Positions 44,098-55,286 of a stretch of DNA of 64,000 bases are shown here, in pieces; the first letter of the stretch is position 1; each line of letters starts with the position of its first letter. Origin of the DNA: Dipteris shenzhenensis (taxonomy: Eukaryota > Polypodiophyta > Polypodiopsida > Gleicheniales); NCBI GenBank assembly GCA_047967505.1, contig CM106538.1; one strand, 5' to 3'. A program made the position numbers and the translations under genes. The notes beneath the pieces were generated by a model. It searched no databases and had not been told where the DNA came from. It saw only the letters and a program-made list of their open reading frames with translations.

Positions 44098-47000
44098 GAT
44101 GTCTTCATCTTCAACAAGTAGCTCTAGTGAGGATGAATCCCTCCATATCCACCATCGCGAAATGTGGTTAGAACAAAAGTCAAATGTTTGTGTGATCGAT
44201 GTCGAGGAAACATGTATCGTGCACACAGGATTACACTCAATCACAACTCAAAGTATGGAGAATGGGATGCGACCGTAAACATGGTAAGTGTTAAAGAGTT
44301 AAGGTTGATTGAGATACCTATGGGTGTTCATATGTTTGACTTATGATCCCGTTTTAATTTGATATAGGATGCAGCCCCACACCCACATATGTTGCCCTAT
44401 GCTCGCCGCAAGGAGGCGAAGTGTCAATGATATGAGGTGGGATCTTCAAGAGGGACCATTACGGATGCATGGAGTGATGGTGATAGTAGCCCTCTGCCAT
44501 TACCTCATGAAGCCGTGGAGGAGGAGGTGTTTGATGATATGGTGCAGGATTTATATGTCCATCAAGGGAGGGATGATAGCATGGAGTAGGATGATCTTTT
44601 TACTGCAGCATCGACTCCACTGTTTGAGGGGTGCACATTCTCTATTCTACGTGCCTCCCTTGAGTTACTAAACTTGCAAACCATCTATGGATGGAGCAAT
44701 GCAAGTTTGAATGCATTACTTAAGCTTTAAAGTCTATTTTGCAAACATGGTGAATTATGCTAGTGGGTTAATTACTCGAAAGCTTTTCCTCATTTATGGT
44801 CTTCACGTGCACGCTATTGTGTAAAATGCTTCCAAGGGAGAATAAATTACCTACCTCAAGAGATATGGTAAGGCAACATGTGACCTCTCTTGGAGAATTA
44901 GATTCCAAGCACATCCATGCATGTGTCAACGATTGCGTTTTGTTTCAGGGACTACATAAGGATGCAAGAGAGTGCCCTACTTGTGGAGAGGCAAGATATA
45001 GAGAAGATCTCAAAACTTTGGACGTGCCTCATAAGGTTCTGTGACATTTTCCCATAATCCCTCGCATCCAACATATGTTCAAGTGCAAATCCATTGCAGA
45101 GCTGATGTCATGGCATTCCTCCCAATGGCAAGTGGAGAACTCCCGCAGACTCTCCTGCGTGGAAGCATATTGAAGACACATGGCCAAGCTTCAAGGAAGA
45201 ACCTAGGAGCTTGAGACTTGGATTGGTTATGGATGATGTGAACCCATTTGGTCTCAAAAGCACCTCTTACAGTGTATGGCTAGTGATATTGGTGAATTAT
45301 AATCTTCCACCCTCTATGGCTATTAAGAAAGGACATGTTATGCTGTCCCTTCTGAAAGTCGAAAATCTTGATGTTTATTTGGAGCCTTTGGTTAACGAGC
45401 TAGAGATACTTTGGAGAGGTATCGAGGTGCATGATGTGAGTAGGCCTCCCTCATCACGAGACTTCAACTGCAAAGAAGTCTTGATGTGGACGATGCATGA
45501 CTTCTCAGGCTATGGCGAGTATTCAGGTAAGCATTGCACTTCTAATTATGAATAGGCAAAGGATGTGGCACCCTAAACCCACCTTCAACTCTTAATTGCA
45601 TCTATTGTTCAGGTCTCACTACATCAGGTTACCATGCATGTCCTGTTTGTGGTCCTTCGCTAGTTGCCTCATGGGTAGACGCATTGAATAAGGTCATCTA
45701 TGAGAATCACCATCGATTTCTCCCACCTGATCATCCTAGATATGTTGCCCCTTGGAATGAAGTCCTCCCACAATCACTCACCGCGGGAGATTCGATGAGA
45801 ATTTGGGATGGTTCCATGACTCCTCCACCACTTGTAAGCATTTGTAACTATTGTGTGCTATATTGGCTGGAAATAAAGATTACCCACTAACACTTTATTT
45901 TGTTTAGATACTCCATCTTTTATCGTTTACCATATTGGTCCCACCTCAAGATCAATCACCTGCTTGATCCCATGCATATCTTCAAGAATGTGGCATCTAC
46001 CATTTGGGAGCATTTGAATGGGACACGAGATTCTGTAGGCATAAGGGAGGATCTATGTACCACAGGGAGGATGTGTGAAGCTTGGCCACAAGAGAGACCA
46101 AATGGGTGTGTTTTTTAACCTCGTGCAGCGTGCTATTACTACAATTTGTACTCCCACTGGATGCATGAGGTGTTTGAAGGGAGCCTTTACAAAGAGCAAG
46201 AAAAGAGGTGTAGAGCAATTATATAGCTTGAAATCTCATGATTGGCACAAGATGCTCCAAGTAAGTATTTTATGTGCATAATATCTTTTTCCTTTCAAAT
46301 TTGTGAGTGAATAATTATAAGCAACTAATCAACCACCTCCTTGTGGGTTCAGTTCATACTACCTACTAGCCTTTCACGTAGTGCATCGAAGGACGTGAAA
46401 GATTGTATTTACAAGATGGGCGAGCTTGTGAGGTACTTTACATGATACAAAATATGATGCGTATCAATGCTCCATTCAAGGTGTTCATATTGCTAATATG
46501 GTGTACTTTTTCATTTCTAGGTATGTAAGCTCAAAGGAAATAGATCCCAACATGCTTGAGAATGCTCGAGTTATGTCAGTGGAGGTGGTTTGTTTATGGA
46601 GGAGACATTTCCACGTTCTATTCTCACGAGCCAACTACATCTTATAGTGCATTTGGTGGATGAGATTGCTATATGCAGTGCTATACATGCACGATGGTTG
46701 TTCTTCCCCGAGCACTTCATGAAGACCTTGAAGGGCTTCATGAGACAAAATGCAAGACCCGAAGGTAGCATGGCCGAGGGTTGGTTGGTACAAGAGTCAC
46801 TTGTATATATTTCTGAGTTTCTTGTTAATGTGGATGGCTCTCTCCCATGACTATGGAGAGATGATGAAGACCTAAGGATGACCTCTATTGTGCCTCAAGG
46901 GAAAGGATGCAACAAAGTAATAGACATAGAGTTGCATAATAGTATCAACCTCTATTGCGTGCTTAATAGTGATGTGATGAAAAGATGGGTGACAAGATAC

Positions 47001-48068
47001 AAGGATGCAAAGGCAAGAAGACAAGAAGAAAGGGGCCTCTTTTGTACACACTACGGATCTCGTGTGCCATACCGTCAGTATCTAAGAGCACTTCCAAAGG
47101 ATATTCATGTGGATTGGCTACTTGATGAAATGGAGAAAGCAGAGAAAGACGAGGGGATGCATATCACAATGGAAGAATGGGAGTATGCTAGGGGATGCGT
47201 GAGCAAGGTCGGTATATAGAATGTTATGCATAATTTAGGAGCTTTCAATAATTTAGATTTCTTATTTAATTGATTTTTTCTTGGTGTAGTGCACTATCTT
47301 CAATGCCATATGGTGTGAGGGCAAGCATTTTCGAACACAACGGATTGATGATAAGAGAAACACACAAGATTGCGGCATCATTGCTAGATTTGAGGGAGCC
47401 GATGGAGCCATGGATGATTATTGCGGCATAATCGAAGATATTATTAAGCTTGACTTTCGACGCTTCTTTGTGTATGTTTTGGATGTAAACTAGTTTAAGG
47501 ATGTGGTGGAAAGAGGCCCTAATGCAACAATCAAACGCCATGCAAGTGGCTTTGTAACTATTGACTCCACAAAGTTTTGGCAAAGTAGGAAGGACACACT
47601 AGTACTACCGCAACAATGTGAACAGGTACTGTGCACACATATAACAATACTCACTTTTAAATATTTGATGCAAGGAAAATAACATGATTGTATTTGTGTT
47701 TGAATTAGGTTGTCTATCAACCAATGGTGGATAATAATAGATGGTGGCATGTCATACCTATTATGCCACGTTCCAAAGTGATGTATAGTACATTTACTAA
47801 TATGGAGCATATGGAGGATGATCATGGCCATGGATGTGATGATGACCGTGATACGAGAGAGGAGGATGATCATGAGATAGGAGATACAGATATTGAGGAC
47901 ATTACCCGTGAGGACGAGCCTACCATTGGTGATGCTGATTTCGATGAGCACATGAGTAGCACAAGTTGTAGTGGGTTGAATGTATTTATAGATCTAAACA
48001 CTTGTTTTGATTTTGAAGTAGATATTTTGGCAATGGTTGATCTCATTGAGGATGAGATTGAACCGTAG
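44098..48068 (+). pseudogene. TNP2: TNP2-type CACTA transposase gene, eight probable exons
   Basis: Probable exons with GT/AG borders are 44098-44282, 44368-45536, 45613-45833, 45908-46260, 46353-46432, 46521-47207, 47290-47625 and 47709-48068. Recognisable blocks: a CX2C start (KCLCDRCRGNMYRAH), HIHACVNDCVLFQG, VNPFGLKSTSYSVWLVILVN, WTMHDFSGYG, LLDPMHIFKNVASTIWEHLN, and the C-terminal GSMAEGWLVQESLVYISEF. DUF4216-like DYCGIIEDIIKLDFRRF and an acidic tail follow. TNP2 cuts and pastes the element by binding its terminal repeats. Stops at about 44728, 45042 and 47491 (a Trp-to-stop change in VNWFKDV) and a frameshift in exon 1 disable it, but the layout is otherwise full length. Confidence 0.9.
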
Positions 48069-48289
48069 CCCATGATTGATATTGGCAAAACTATTTTACA
48101 TATTGTCTCATTCTCCTCACCTCACTTAATTCTTGTATATGTGGGCTTGCAAAAAAGCATTGATGTTTTTGTTAAAATTAGGTGCTTTGGTAATCATGGG
48201 CAATATTTGGAAAGCAATGATGTACACCAAAATCTCACTTTCTGTATTCTCTATTTTGCATCTAAATATGCGTCTAATTCTCAGTGTAA

Positions 48290-48510
48290 ATGTGCTAATA
48301 GATGCGCTAATATACGCACAAATAGACACGCTGATAAACGTAATGTTAGATGGGCCCATATTTTCTCAGTGTAGATGCGTAAATAGACGTGTTAATACAC
48401 ATGCAAATAGATGAGCTGTCAGAATCGTGATTAGATGCACCCATAATTTCTCTATTCAGGCAACGCCTATAGACGCGCTCGCTATTTTGCGCATCTACCA
48501 AGCGTGTCTA
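48290..48510. repeat. Subterminal repeat array, right
   Basis: TAGACGCGC, TAGATGCGY and GCGTGTCTAT words in both orientations just inside the right end, as at the left end. Confidence 0.85.
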
Positions 48511-48531
48511 TAGCTGCTTTGTGTTGTTGTG
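48502..48531 (-). repeat. Right terminal inverted repeat of the CACTA element
   Basis: Reverse complement starts CACAACAACACAAAG. ATT target duplication at 48532-48534. Confidence 0.92.
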
Positions 48532-49500
48532 ATTCATATTGATCACAAGTCACACATATATAGGTGAGACCTAGTTCAAGTTAGAACGAGGTATATATAG
48601 CTCTAACACCCCCACTCTTGAAAACAAACGTCTCTAGCTACAGATTAAAAAAATCCTTGGGGAGCACAAGGAGAAAACCTGAGTTTCTATATAAAAGTAT
48701 ACAAAGTTGATCATAGAGTTGAAGTGATGCATTTGTGCAATTAGTTATAAGTATGTATGTAATGCTGATCATAAATTACCACCAGTACAGATGTGCATCT
48801 ATATACAAATGTTGAAAGTTAAAGATAGGTGTGTTAATCTTGTAGGAAGAGAGAGGCTGCAAGAACTCCAAGTTCTGATCGTAGCACTGTGAAGCATGCC
48901 TCACTAAGTCCTTTACTGAGAGGTCTGCAAGCATCAGAGAAGTGGGACAATGTTCAATCATTATCATCCCTTTCTTCATCACATGTCTGACATAATGATA
49001 ATGAACAACAATGTGCTTGGATTTGTTATGCTGAACATAGTCTTTAGCCAGACTAATGGCACTTTGATTATCACATCTGAGAGGAGTATTGAATGAGGGA
49101 GGATGTCCAATATTTGTAAGCAATTGGTGTCGCCAAACCAATTCTTGAGCCTACTAGAGAGGCAGCTACATAATCAGATTCTGTGGTAGAAAGGGCAACA
49201 CAACACTGCTTCTTACTTGCCCAAGCGACCCTACAACCATTGATAAAGAAATAATTACCACTTGTAGATTGCATAGTAGTGAAGTGAGACCTTGCCCAAT
49301 CTACATCCATATATCCCAAAAGATTAAGAGACATCCTGGAAGATGATCTGCATGACATTGATAAACTAATCCAGAGTCAACAGTGCCTTTCAAATACATT
49401 AGAACACGTTTTGTTGTAGACCAATGTGGCATTGAGGGAGTAACCAAACATTGACATGGAAAATTAGTAGCAAAAAGAATATTTGGTTGAGTGTTGTTAT
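48532..49500 (-). pseudogene. 5'-truncated copia: RNase H and 3' LTR, minus strand
   Basis: The minus strand carries a copia RNase H in shifting frames: STTKRVLMYLKGTVDSGL (about 49430), GYMDVDWARSHFTT, VALSTTESDYVAA, and LRCDNQSAISLAKD followed by HIVVHYHYVRH (about 49080-48990). A purine tract (AGAGTGGGGG) precedes TGTTAGAGCTATATATAC at 48606, the start of its 3' LTR. The CACTA element lies inside that LTR, whose other part is 38298-38356. Everything upstream of late RT is missing. Confidence 0.9.
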
Positions 49501-50394
49501 GGATAAGATTGTCTAAGGAAAAAGGCATTAATATGTGTGTGTGTTTGTATATGTGGCAATAGTATAATAAAATATGGTGTGCATAGGGCCCAGGGTTGAG
49601 GTGGCAAGGCATGACCATGTGCCACCCTTCCACGTAAGAGGACCCATAAGGTGTGTTGTACATAATCCATGATAGTAATATTATAAAATGTAAGGTGGCA
49701 TGGCTCCTCCATGTGCCACCCCTCCACCTAGGTTGCATTTAGTGAGATATGGCTCAAAGTACATGGGAGAAGTAATATAAAATAGGTGGAGATGGATATT
49801 ATATTGAGTTATTCCCTCCATATGGGATAGGCCCATGTGGGGGAGGTACAGAAGGTCCAAGAGAGCAAGTTAAATAATGGGGAAAGTAGGATGAGGTGGC
49901 AAGATTCCTTGTGCCAACCCTCCACTTGTCCTCCTAGAGGTTTGAACATATTCTAAATTTGGGAAGAGACCAAGGGAGTATCATAGACTTGAGATATGGG
50001 GCTTGATTTATGTGGAAAATTGAGGCAAAGGGTTGTCGCACACAATTGAGAGTGCATAATTGCCTAGCCCACATGGGAGACTTTTCCACACACACCTTGC
50101 ATGTGGGAGGATACATTAATTGAGAGAGACCCCCTCTTTTGGCAATAAAAGGAGGGGGCTATTCCTTGATGAGACATGCTCATTCTTGTAAAGCCACCTA
50201 GCTAGTACTTTGATATTTCCCTCTCATCCTTTCTTTCAAATAAAGTATGGTCCTCTTCCCATGATGTCTCCATCTTTACATTCCTCCTTCTATCATGTAC
50301 ATGCTTCTCTCCCCCCTCTCCCTTTCCCCTTGTGTCATAGTCTCCCTCTTCATTCCCTCCCCTTCTAATTCCTTTTCCCCTCCCATGATAACGG
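49501..50394. other. No gene recognised
   Basis: Holds three loosely similar GGTGGCA..TGTGCCACCC..CCAC phrases (about 49600, 49700, 49895), a TATA-like CAATAAAAGG (about 50142) and CT-rich DNA. It may be old LTR material, but no pair was found. Confidence 0.35.
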
Positions 50395-50746
50395 TGTGAA
50401 GATAGTGGGAGAGAGGGAAGGAGTCTCACTTGCGGCTTTCTCACATGCACAATGGGGGAATACACACAAAGGTGGAGGCTGAAAATAGTTTTCCTCTTCT
50501 TAGTTGTGTAAGCCAAAAGAACTCAAGTACAAAGAAATAGAAGAACCCTATATGTGGGTCTCAAATCAAACTCAACTAACTAAGGTGGCATACTAACTGA
50601 GCCACAAACTAGAGTAGATAAGGATAGCTGTCATCCAGCTATTATTCGTGGGCAGTGTACCAATTGCATCTGCAGCTAACAAGTCGGTGACATAAATGCA
50701 CAACGGTCACCCTGGCATATCACGAGTGGAGCTCGATATCTCAACA
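50395..50746 (-). repeat. 3' LTR of the RT-less copia
   Basis: 352 bp. The polypurine tract GAGGGGGAG abuts it at 50747-50755 on the minus strand. Confidence 0.95.
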
Positions 50747-53531
50747 CTCCCCCTCGAGCTCAATCCCAATTCCTCCACACCAAGCAGGTCTCTGAACTTG
50801 CACAGCTTCTCTGCGCCCAATGTTTTCGTGAATATGTTAGCTACCTGATCCTCTGTGCTGACATAAACTAGATCAATAAGACCAGGTAGAACCTTCTCCC
50901 ACACATAGTGATAATGCACCTCAATGTGCTTTGTTCTAGCATGATAGACTAGGTTATTTGCCAAGTGTATGTTGCTCATGTTGTCACAATGAATGACAAC
51001 TGGACCATCTGGAGACTGATGCATATCATAGAGTAGCTTATGCAACCAAGCTACCTCACATGCAGCCATTGCTGCACCACTGTACTCAGCCTCTGTGCTC
51101 GACAAGGCAACTGTAGGCTGTTTCTTGCTGCTCCAAGTGACTGCAGCACTCCCAAAAGAGAACACATATCCACTGGTAGATCATCTATCAGAAATGCTAC
51201 CAGCCCAATCAGCATCAGTGTATCCATGCAACTGTATCTGAACCCCAGCCTCATAAAATAGTCCATACTGCAATGTGGACTTCACATACCTGAGTATGCA
51301 TCTAGCCGCATCCAAATGCGGAGAATAACCAATAAAGATGCACTTCTCAGCTTTTGGATCCAACTTGGACCTGAACTCATCTGGCACATGAACATAGGCA
51401 ATGCAACCAAAAATTTTCAAATGAGAAATGTCTGGTTTCCTACCAGTATACATCTCCTCTGGCGTCATGCCATGTATTGCTGCAGTGGGAGTCCTGTTCA
51501 TTATATAAACTGCTGTAGCAACTACTTCAGCCCAATAATAATCTGGTAGACCTTTTTCATTTAGCATGGCCCGAGATACCTCTCCAATATGCCTGTTTTT
51601 CCTTTCTGCAATTCCATTTTGCTATGGGGTATGACTGCATGAATATTGTTGCTTTATACCATGCTCTTGCAAGAACCTTGCAAACTCATTTGAGAGGTAC
51701 TCTCCCCCTCCATCTGACCTTAGGCATTTTATTTGCAGGCCTGTTTCTTTTTCAACCATAGCTTTAAAAGCTTTGAAGTGCCCAAACACTTCACTTTTCT
51801 TTTTCATAAAATACACCCAAAGTTTTCTATTGAAGTCATCAATAAATGTGACAAAATAGTGACAGCCTCCAATAGATGCAGCTTTAGTAGTCCACACATC
51901 AGAGTGGATTAATTCCAATGGCCTTTTACTCTCTTGAACATGCTTAGGAAAAGGTTTCCTTGCCTGTTTCCCAAATTGACAGGCTTCACAAACCTTGTGC
52001 ATTTCTGCAACCTTGAATTTAGGCAATCTTGCAACAATATTTTGGGCTTGCATTGATTTAAGTCGCTGTATATTAACATGACCAATGCATTTCTGCCAGA
52101 TATTAATATTTTCAACTACACCGGTCCCATGTGCAAACATTGCTGCACTCCATTCAGGCATGTCTGCATCCAACGTAAACATCCTGCCCTTCTTCTTTCC
52201 TTTTGCTATCAAGTGACCGTTATTTTTCATATCCTCAACAAAGCATCCATGAGGATTAAATATGACCTGCAAGCCCTGCTCAACCATTTGACCAATAGAA
52301 GCCAAGTTCTTGGTGATGTTCGGGACATGAAATACATCGGACAAGTATTTCTTTTTCCCATCCTACATAGACAAAGGAATTTTACCAATCTGCACAATAG
52401 GATGTGCAGTATCATCACCAGTCCCCACAAATCCTAGGTTTTCCATTTTCCTTGCATCCTGCATCCATTCTGCATGACCTGTCATGTGGTTTGATGCACC
52501 TGAGTCAACATACTACACATCATTTCGTTCTTCTACACTTGTCACAGAGTTGGTCATATGCTGTACCATAAATAGATGCTCATTTCTGTCATCACCCTGT
52601 CTACTGGAAGATGCATAATTGCCTTGCTGCAATTTTCCATTCATAATGTCATTCTGCTTTTTGTAGCAGTCCTTAGCCATATGACCCATTTTACCACAAT
52701 AGTAGCATTCAACATTGCTGTTTGCATTTTGGCCTCTCTGCCATCACCACAGCCTCTTTGGCTCCCCCTGCCTCTAGAGTTACCACGTCCTCCTGCATAG
52801 GACTAGTTTTCTTGAGTTTGCTGCATAATCTGATTTCTACCATGGGCTGCAGATCGGCCTCCCCTACCTCTGCCTCTACCTCTTCCAGCATTTGAGTAGA
52901 AGATAGTTTCTTTTGAAGTTCCTCCTGAAGAGGATGCACCCCCATTTCTCTGCTCTTCAGAAATTAGAAGAGCAAACAACTCTTCAAAATCAGGAAATTT
53001 TTCACGGACGGCAATGGATGTCCGGAACTATGCATAGTCCTTTCCTAGACCATTCAAGGTCACAGAAACTAGATCATCATCTTCCACTGGCGACCCAATG
53101 GAAGCAAGTGCATCTGCAATTTTCTTCACCTTCATGTGGTAGTCATTTATGCTCAAATTTTCTCTCTGCACATTGTGCAACTCTTGTTTGAGCTGCATTT
53201 TCCTGGCTTGCGTATTTGTGCAGTACATTTTTGCCAAAGTATCCCATGCCTCCTTTGGCATACTTGCATCCTGAATATGCACAATCATAGAGTCCGAAAT
53301 ACTGATAGACAGCCAGTACATAACTTTTCTAACTCTCTCATGCCATCCTTTAAATGCCTACATTTCCTGTTGATTGGGAACATTAGGAAGAACAGGTTCT
53401 TCTTCATTTCCTGTAATGAACTCCCAATAGCGTTTTCCCATAAGGAAATTTGTCATTCTAAACTTCCATGCCTGGAAGTTGTTCTTGTCAAGCTTTTCAG
53501 TGACAATCTGTGAAAGAGAATCAGATGCCAT
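50707..53531 (-). pseudogene. Copia Gag-IN-RNase H polyprotein with an RT deletion
   Basis: The start chosen is the Met at 53531 (MASDSLSQIVTEKLDKNNF), about 530 bp inside the PBS. Gag (UBN2) includes AWDTLAKMYC and NDYHMKVKKIADAL, then a Gly/Arg-rich tail. Pre-integrase and integrase (52344-51380) have catalytic HSDVWTT, RSDGGGEY and QNGIAERKN. The first His of the HHCC finger is altered (WQKCIGH). At about 51321 the frame jumps from FIGYS to PHLDAARCILRYV without a shift, removing all of RT including YVDD. RNase H follows (YTDADWAGS, VALSSTEAEYSGAA, HCDNMSNIHLANN) and ends in the LTR. Stops interrupt Gag and integrase. Protease is poorly preserved. Confidence 0.93.
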
Positions 53532-54060
53532 TAAGAACACTACAAAATATTCTGTCACTGCAAAAAACACAGCTTTTGCCTCACACGGGCAGATCTGCAA
53601 AACTAACGAAAGTGGTATTTCACCACACAGTCACTTCCTAGTGACGATTTTGCATCAACAGGCAACAAGCATGATTATGCAACTCCCAATATCTCTACAC
53701 ACAGGCATACGATGCAATTTCTGTGGCAACTTTTCACCGACTAGCCGAGCAGTGGTCGCACAGCCAAAACAGGGCCTTTTTCTGAGTGCCTGCGAAGAAC
53801 TTCCGCCTTCAAAATGGGCCCCGAAATGGCCTCGAATCAGAAAAATAAAGTCACCATGGGCTTTGCCCTTTCCCGTAGCATATACTGCGCTCTCGCCACA
53901 CCGTGAAGGGCGTCTCAATCTGAGACAGTGCACTCTTGCACTTTTGGCTATGCTACCTGCAGAGATTTGCTCCCAAACTCGAAATAGGAAAGCAACACTG
54001 GTCCTCTTACTAGGACACCGCGAACTTGGTTTGCTTTCTTGAGCTCCTTACCACAAACAA

Positions 54061-54073
54061 GGCTCTGATACCA
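54061..54073 (-). other. Primer-binding site (initiator-Met tRNA)
   Basis: The minus strand reads TGGTATCAGAGCC directly after the 5' LTR. Confidence 0.95.
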
Positions 54074-54425
54074 TGTGAAGATAGTGGGAGAGAGGGAAGG
54101 AGTCTCACTTGCGGCTTTCTCACATGCACAATGGGGGAATACACACAAAGGTGGAGGCTAAAAATAGTTTTCCTCTTCTTAGTTATGTAAGCAAAAAGAA
54201 CTCAAGGACAAAGAAATAGAAGAACCCTATATGTGGGTCTCAAACCAAACTCAACTAACTAAGGTGGCATACTAACTGAGCCAGAAACTAGAGTAGATAA
54301 GGATAGCTATCATCCAGCTATTATTCATGGGTGGTGTACCAACCGCATCTGTAGCTAACAAGTCGGTGACATAAATGCACAACGGTCACCTTGGCATATC
54401 GCGAGTGGAGCTCGATATCTCAACA
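54074..54425 (-). repeat. 5' LTR of the RT-less copia
   Basis: 352 bp, mate of 50395-50746. Confidence 0.95.
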
Positions 54426-54649
54426 AACGGTTCACCCTCATGATCTCCTTTTCCCTATGGCCCTCGAGCATCGCCATGCTTAGCCTCTAGCCTTTGGTCT
54501 TGATTTCTTTTCTGGCTAATAGCAATGGTGTGGCTGCTGGGATCGAAATCTCCACGGCTAGTGGCGGATCTTTTGCTCGTAATAGTCGCATCTACAAAAC
54601 TATACCATATGTGCTCCTTCTAAGCTACTGCGTGCGCATTCGATTCGTC

Positions 54650-54874
54650 CGTCTACTGTGTTCACTCGTGCGACAGTTTTCTGGGCTGCTGTGTCTTCTG
54701 GTCGCGGACAGTTTTCTCGCTTTGTGCATCTACTGCGTTGACCCGTGCGATAGTTTTCTAGGAGGCTGCGTATTCTAGTCGTGGATAGTTTTCTCGCTCC
54801 GCACGACGACTGTGTTCACCGCGTGATAGGTTTTTGGGCTGCTGCGTCTTCTGGTCACGGATAGTTTTCTGAGT
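54650..54874 (+). repeat. Three-copy ~77-bp tandem repeat
   Basis: Units at about 54650, 54727 and 54804 share CTACTG.GTT.ACCCGTGCGA, AGTTTTCTGGGCTGCTG and GGTCGCGGATAGTTTTCT. CpG is retained. Not coding as far as I can see. Confidence 0.8.
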
Positions 54875-54889
54875 TTTTGCAAAACTATA

Positions 54890-55025
54890 ACAGCAGATCC
54901 CGCACCCCCCTCTCTCTTCTCTTTCTCTTTCTCTTCTCCTCCTCCTCTCCTCTCTTTTTATTAAAGAGTAGGATTTGAACCCAAGACTCCCCCTTCACAA
55001 AAGTGAGACTTATCATTGGGCCAAC
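54890..55025 (-). mobile_element. tRNA-derived SINE head, minus strand
   Basis: On the minus strand a pol III A box (TGGCCCAATGATAAG, 55023-55009) is followed after about 30 bases by a B box (GGTTCAAATCC, 54981-54971). A purine-rich tail rich in GAGA/GGAGGA follows (to about 54905). Box spacing fits a tRNA-derived SINE. The sequence between the boxes does not fold as a full tRNA cloverleaf. The 3' end and target duplication are undetermined. Confidence 0.6.
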
Positions 55026-55029
55026 AAGT

Positions 55030-55264
55030 TGGAAGTGGTGAAAATGTAATGATTTTTGTTTATATATTGAAATCTCGAGAACTGTAACTCTCTAACCGTG
55101 GGGAGTTTGCTCTTGCCATAAAAAGCAAAAGTACTTCATTTCATGTGCTCTATTCACATCTCCTGCTAGATCGCCGATTCAAAACTTCTCCAAGCTTACT
55201 TCACGGATGCACGCCACATGAGGAGGGTGGATATTTATGTCACTTCTCGATGCGTTTAACATTT
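55030..55264 (+). other. Possible LTR end before a retroelement-like gene
   Basis: TTTAACA is followed by TTTGGTGCCGGGTCC (55262-55276), a layout like an LTR end plus PBS for a non-initiator tRNA. A TATATATTG box lies at about 55060. No second LTR was found, so this is tentative. Confidence 0.3.
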
Positions 55265-55286
55265 GGTGCCGGGTCCTCCACACCTT

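Larger units (their letters stand above)
38357..48531 (+). mobile_element. Complete CACTA/EnSpm-type DNA transposon with CACAA ends
   Basis: The left end reads CACAACAAGACAAAG and the right end, reverse-complemented, CACAACAACACAAAG. Over 30 bp about 26 match. The 3-bp target duplication ATT flanks both ends (38354-38356, 48532-48534). Length is 10175 bp including a nested 2.8-kb LTR element. It encodes a TNP2 transposase (plus) and a second gene (minus), diverging from the centre. Arrays of a TAGACGCG-type motif lie at both ends and in the middle. 3-bp duplications, CACTA-like termini, subterminal repeats and TNP2 define EnSpm elements. Disabled reading frames mean this copy cannot move alone now. 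Confidence 0.95.
50395..54425 (-). mobile_element. Complete Ty1/copia element lacking RT, minus strand
   Basis: Two 352-bp LTRs (54425-54074 as 5', 50746-50395 as 3') start TGTTGAGATATCG and end ATCTTCACA on the minus strand. They differ at about 15 sites (about 96% by eye) and are flanked by target duplication AACGG (50390-50394, 54426-54430). PBS and polypurine tract are in place. The interior encodes Gag, integrase and RNase H, but the RT domain is absent. Confidence 0.95.

Noticed and set aside
53479-54042. 187-residue plus-strand frame
   Set aside because: Antisense to the Gag start and leader of the minus-strand copia. No domain and sequence explained by the other strand.
54971-55023. 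tRNA gene on the minus strand
   Set aside because: A and B boxes are present, but the anticodon arm and acceptor stem do not pair and a GA-rich tail follows, so a SINE head fits better.
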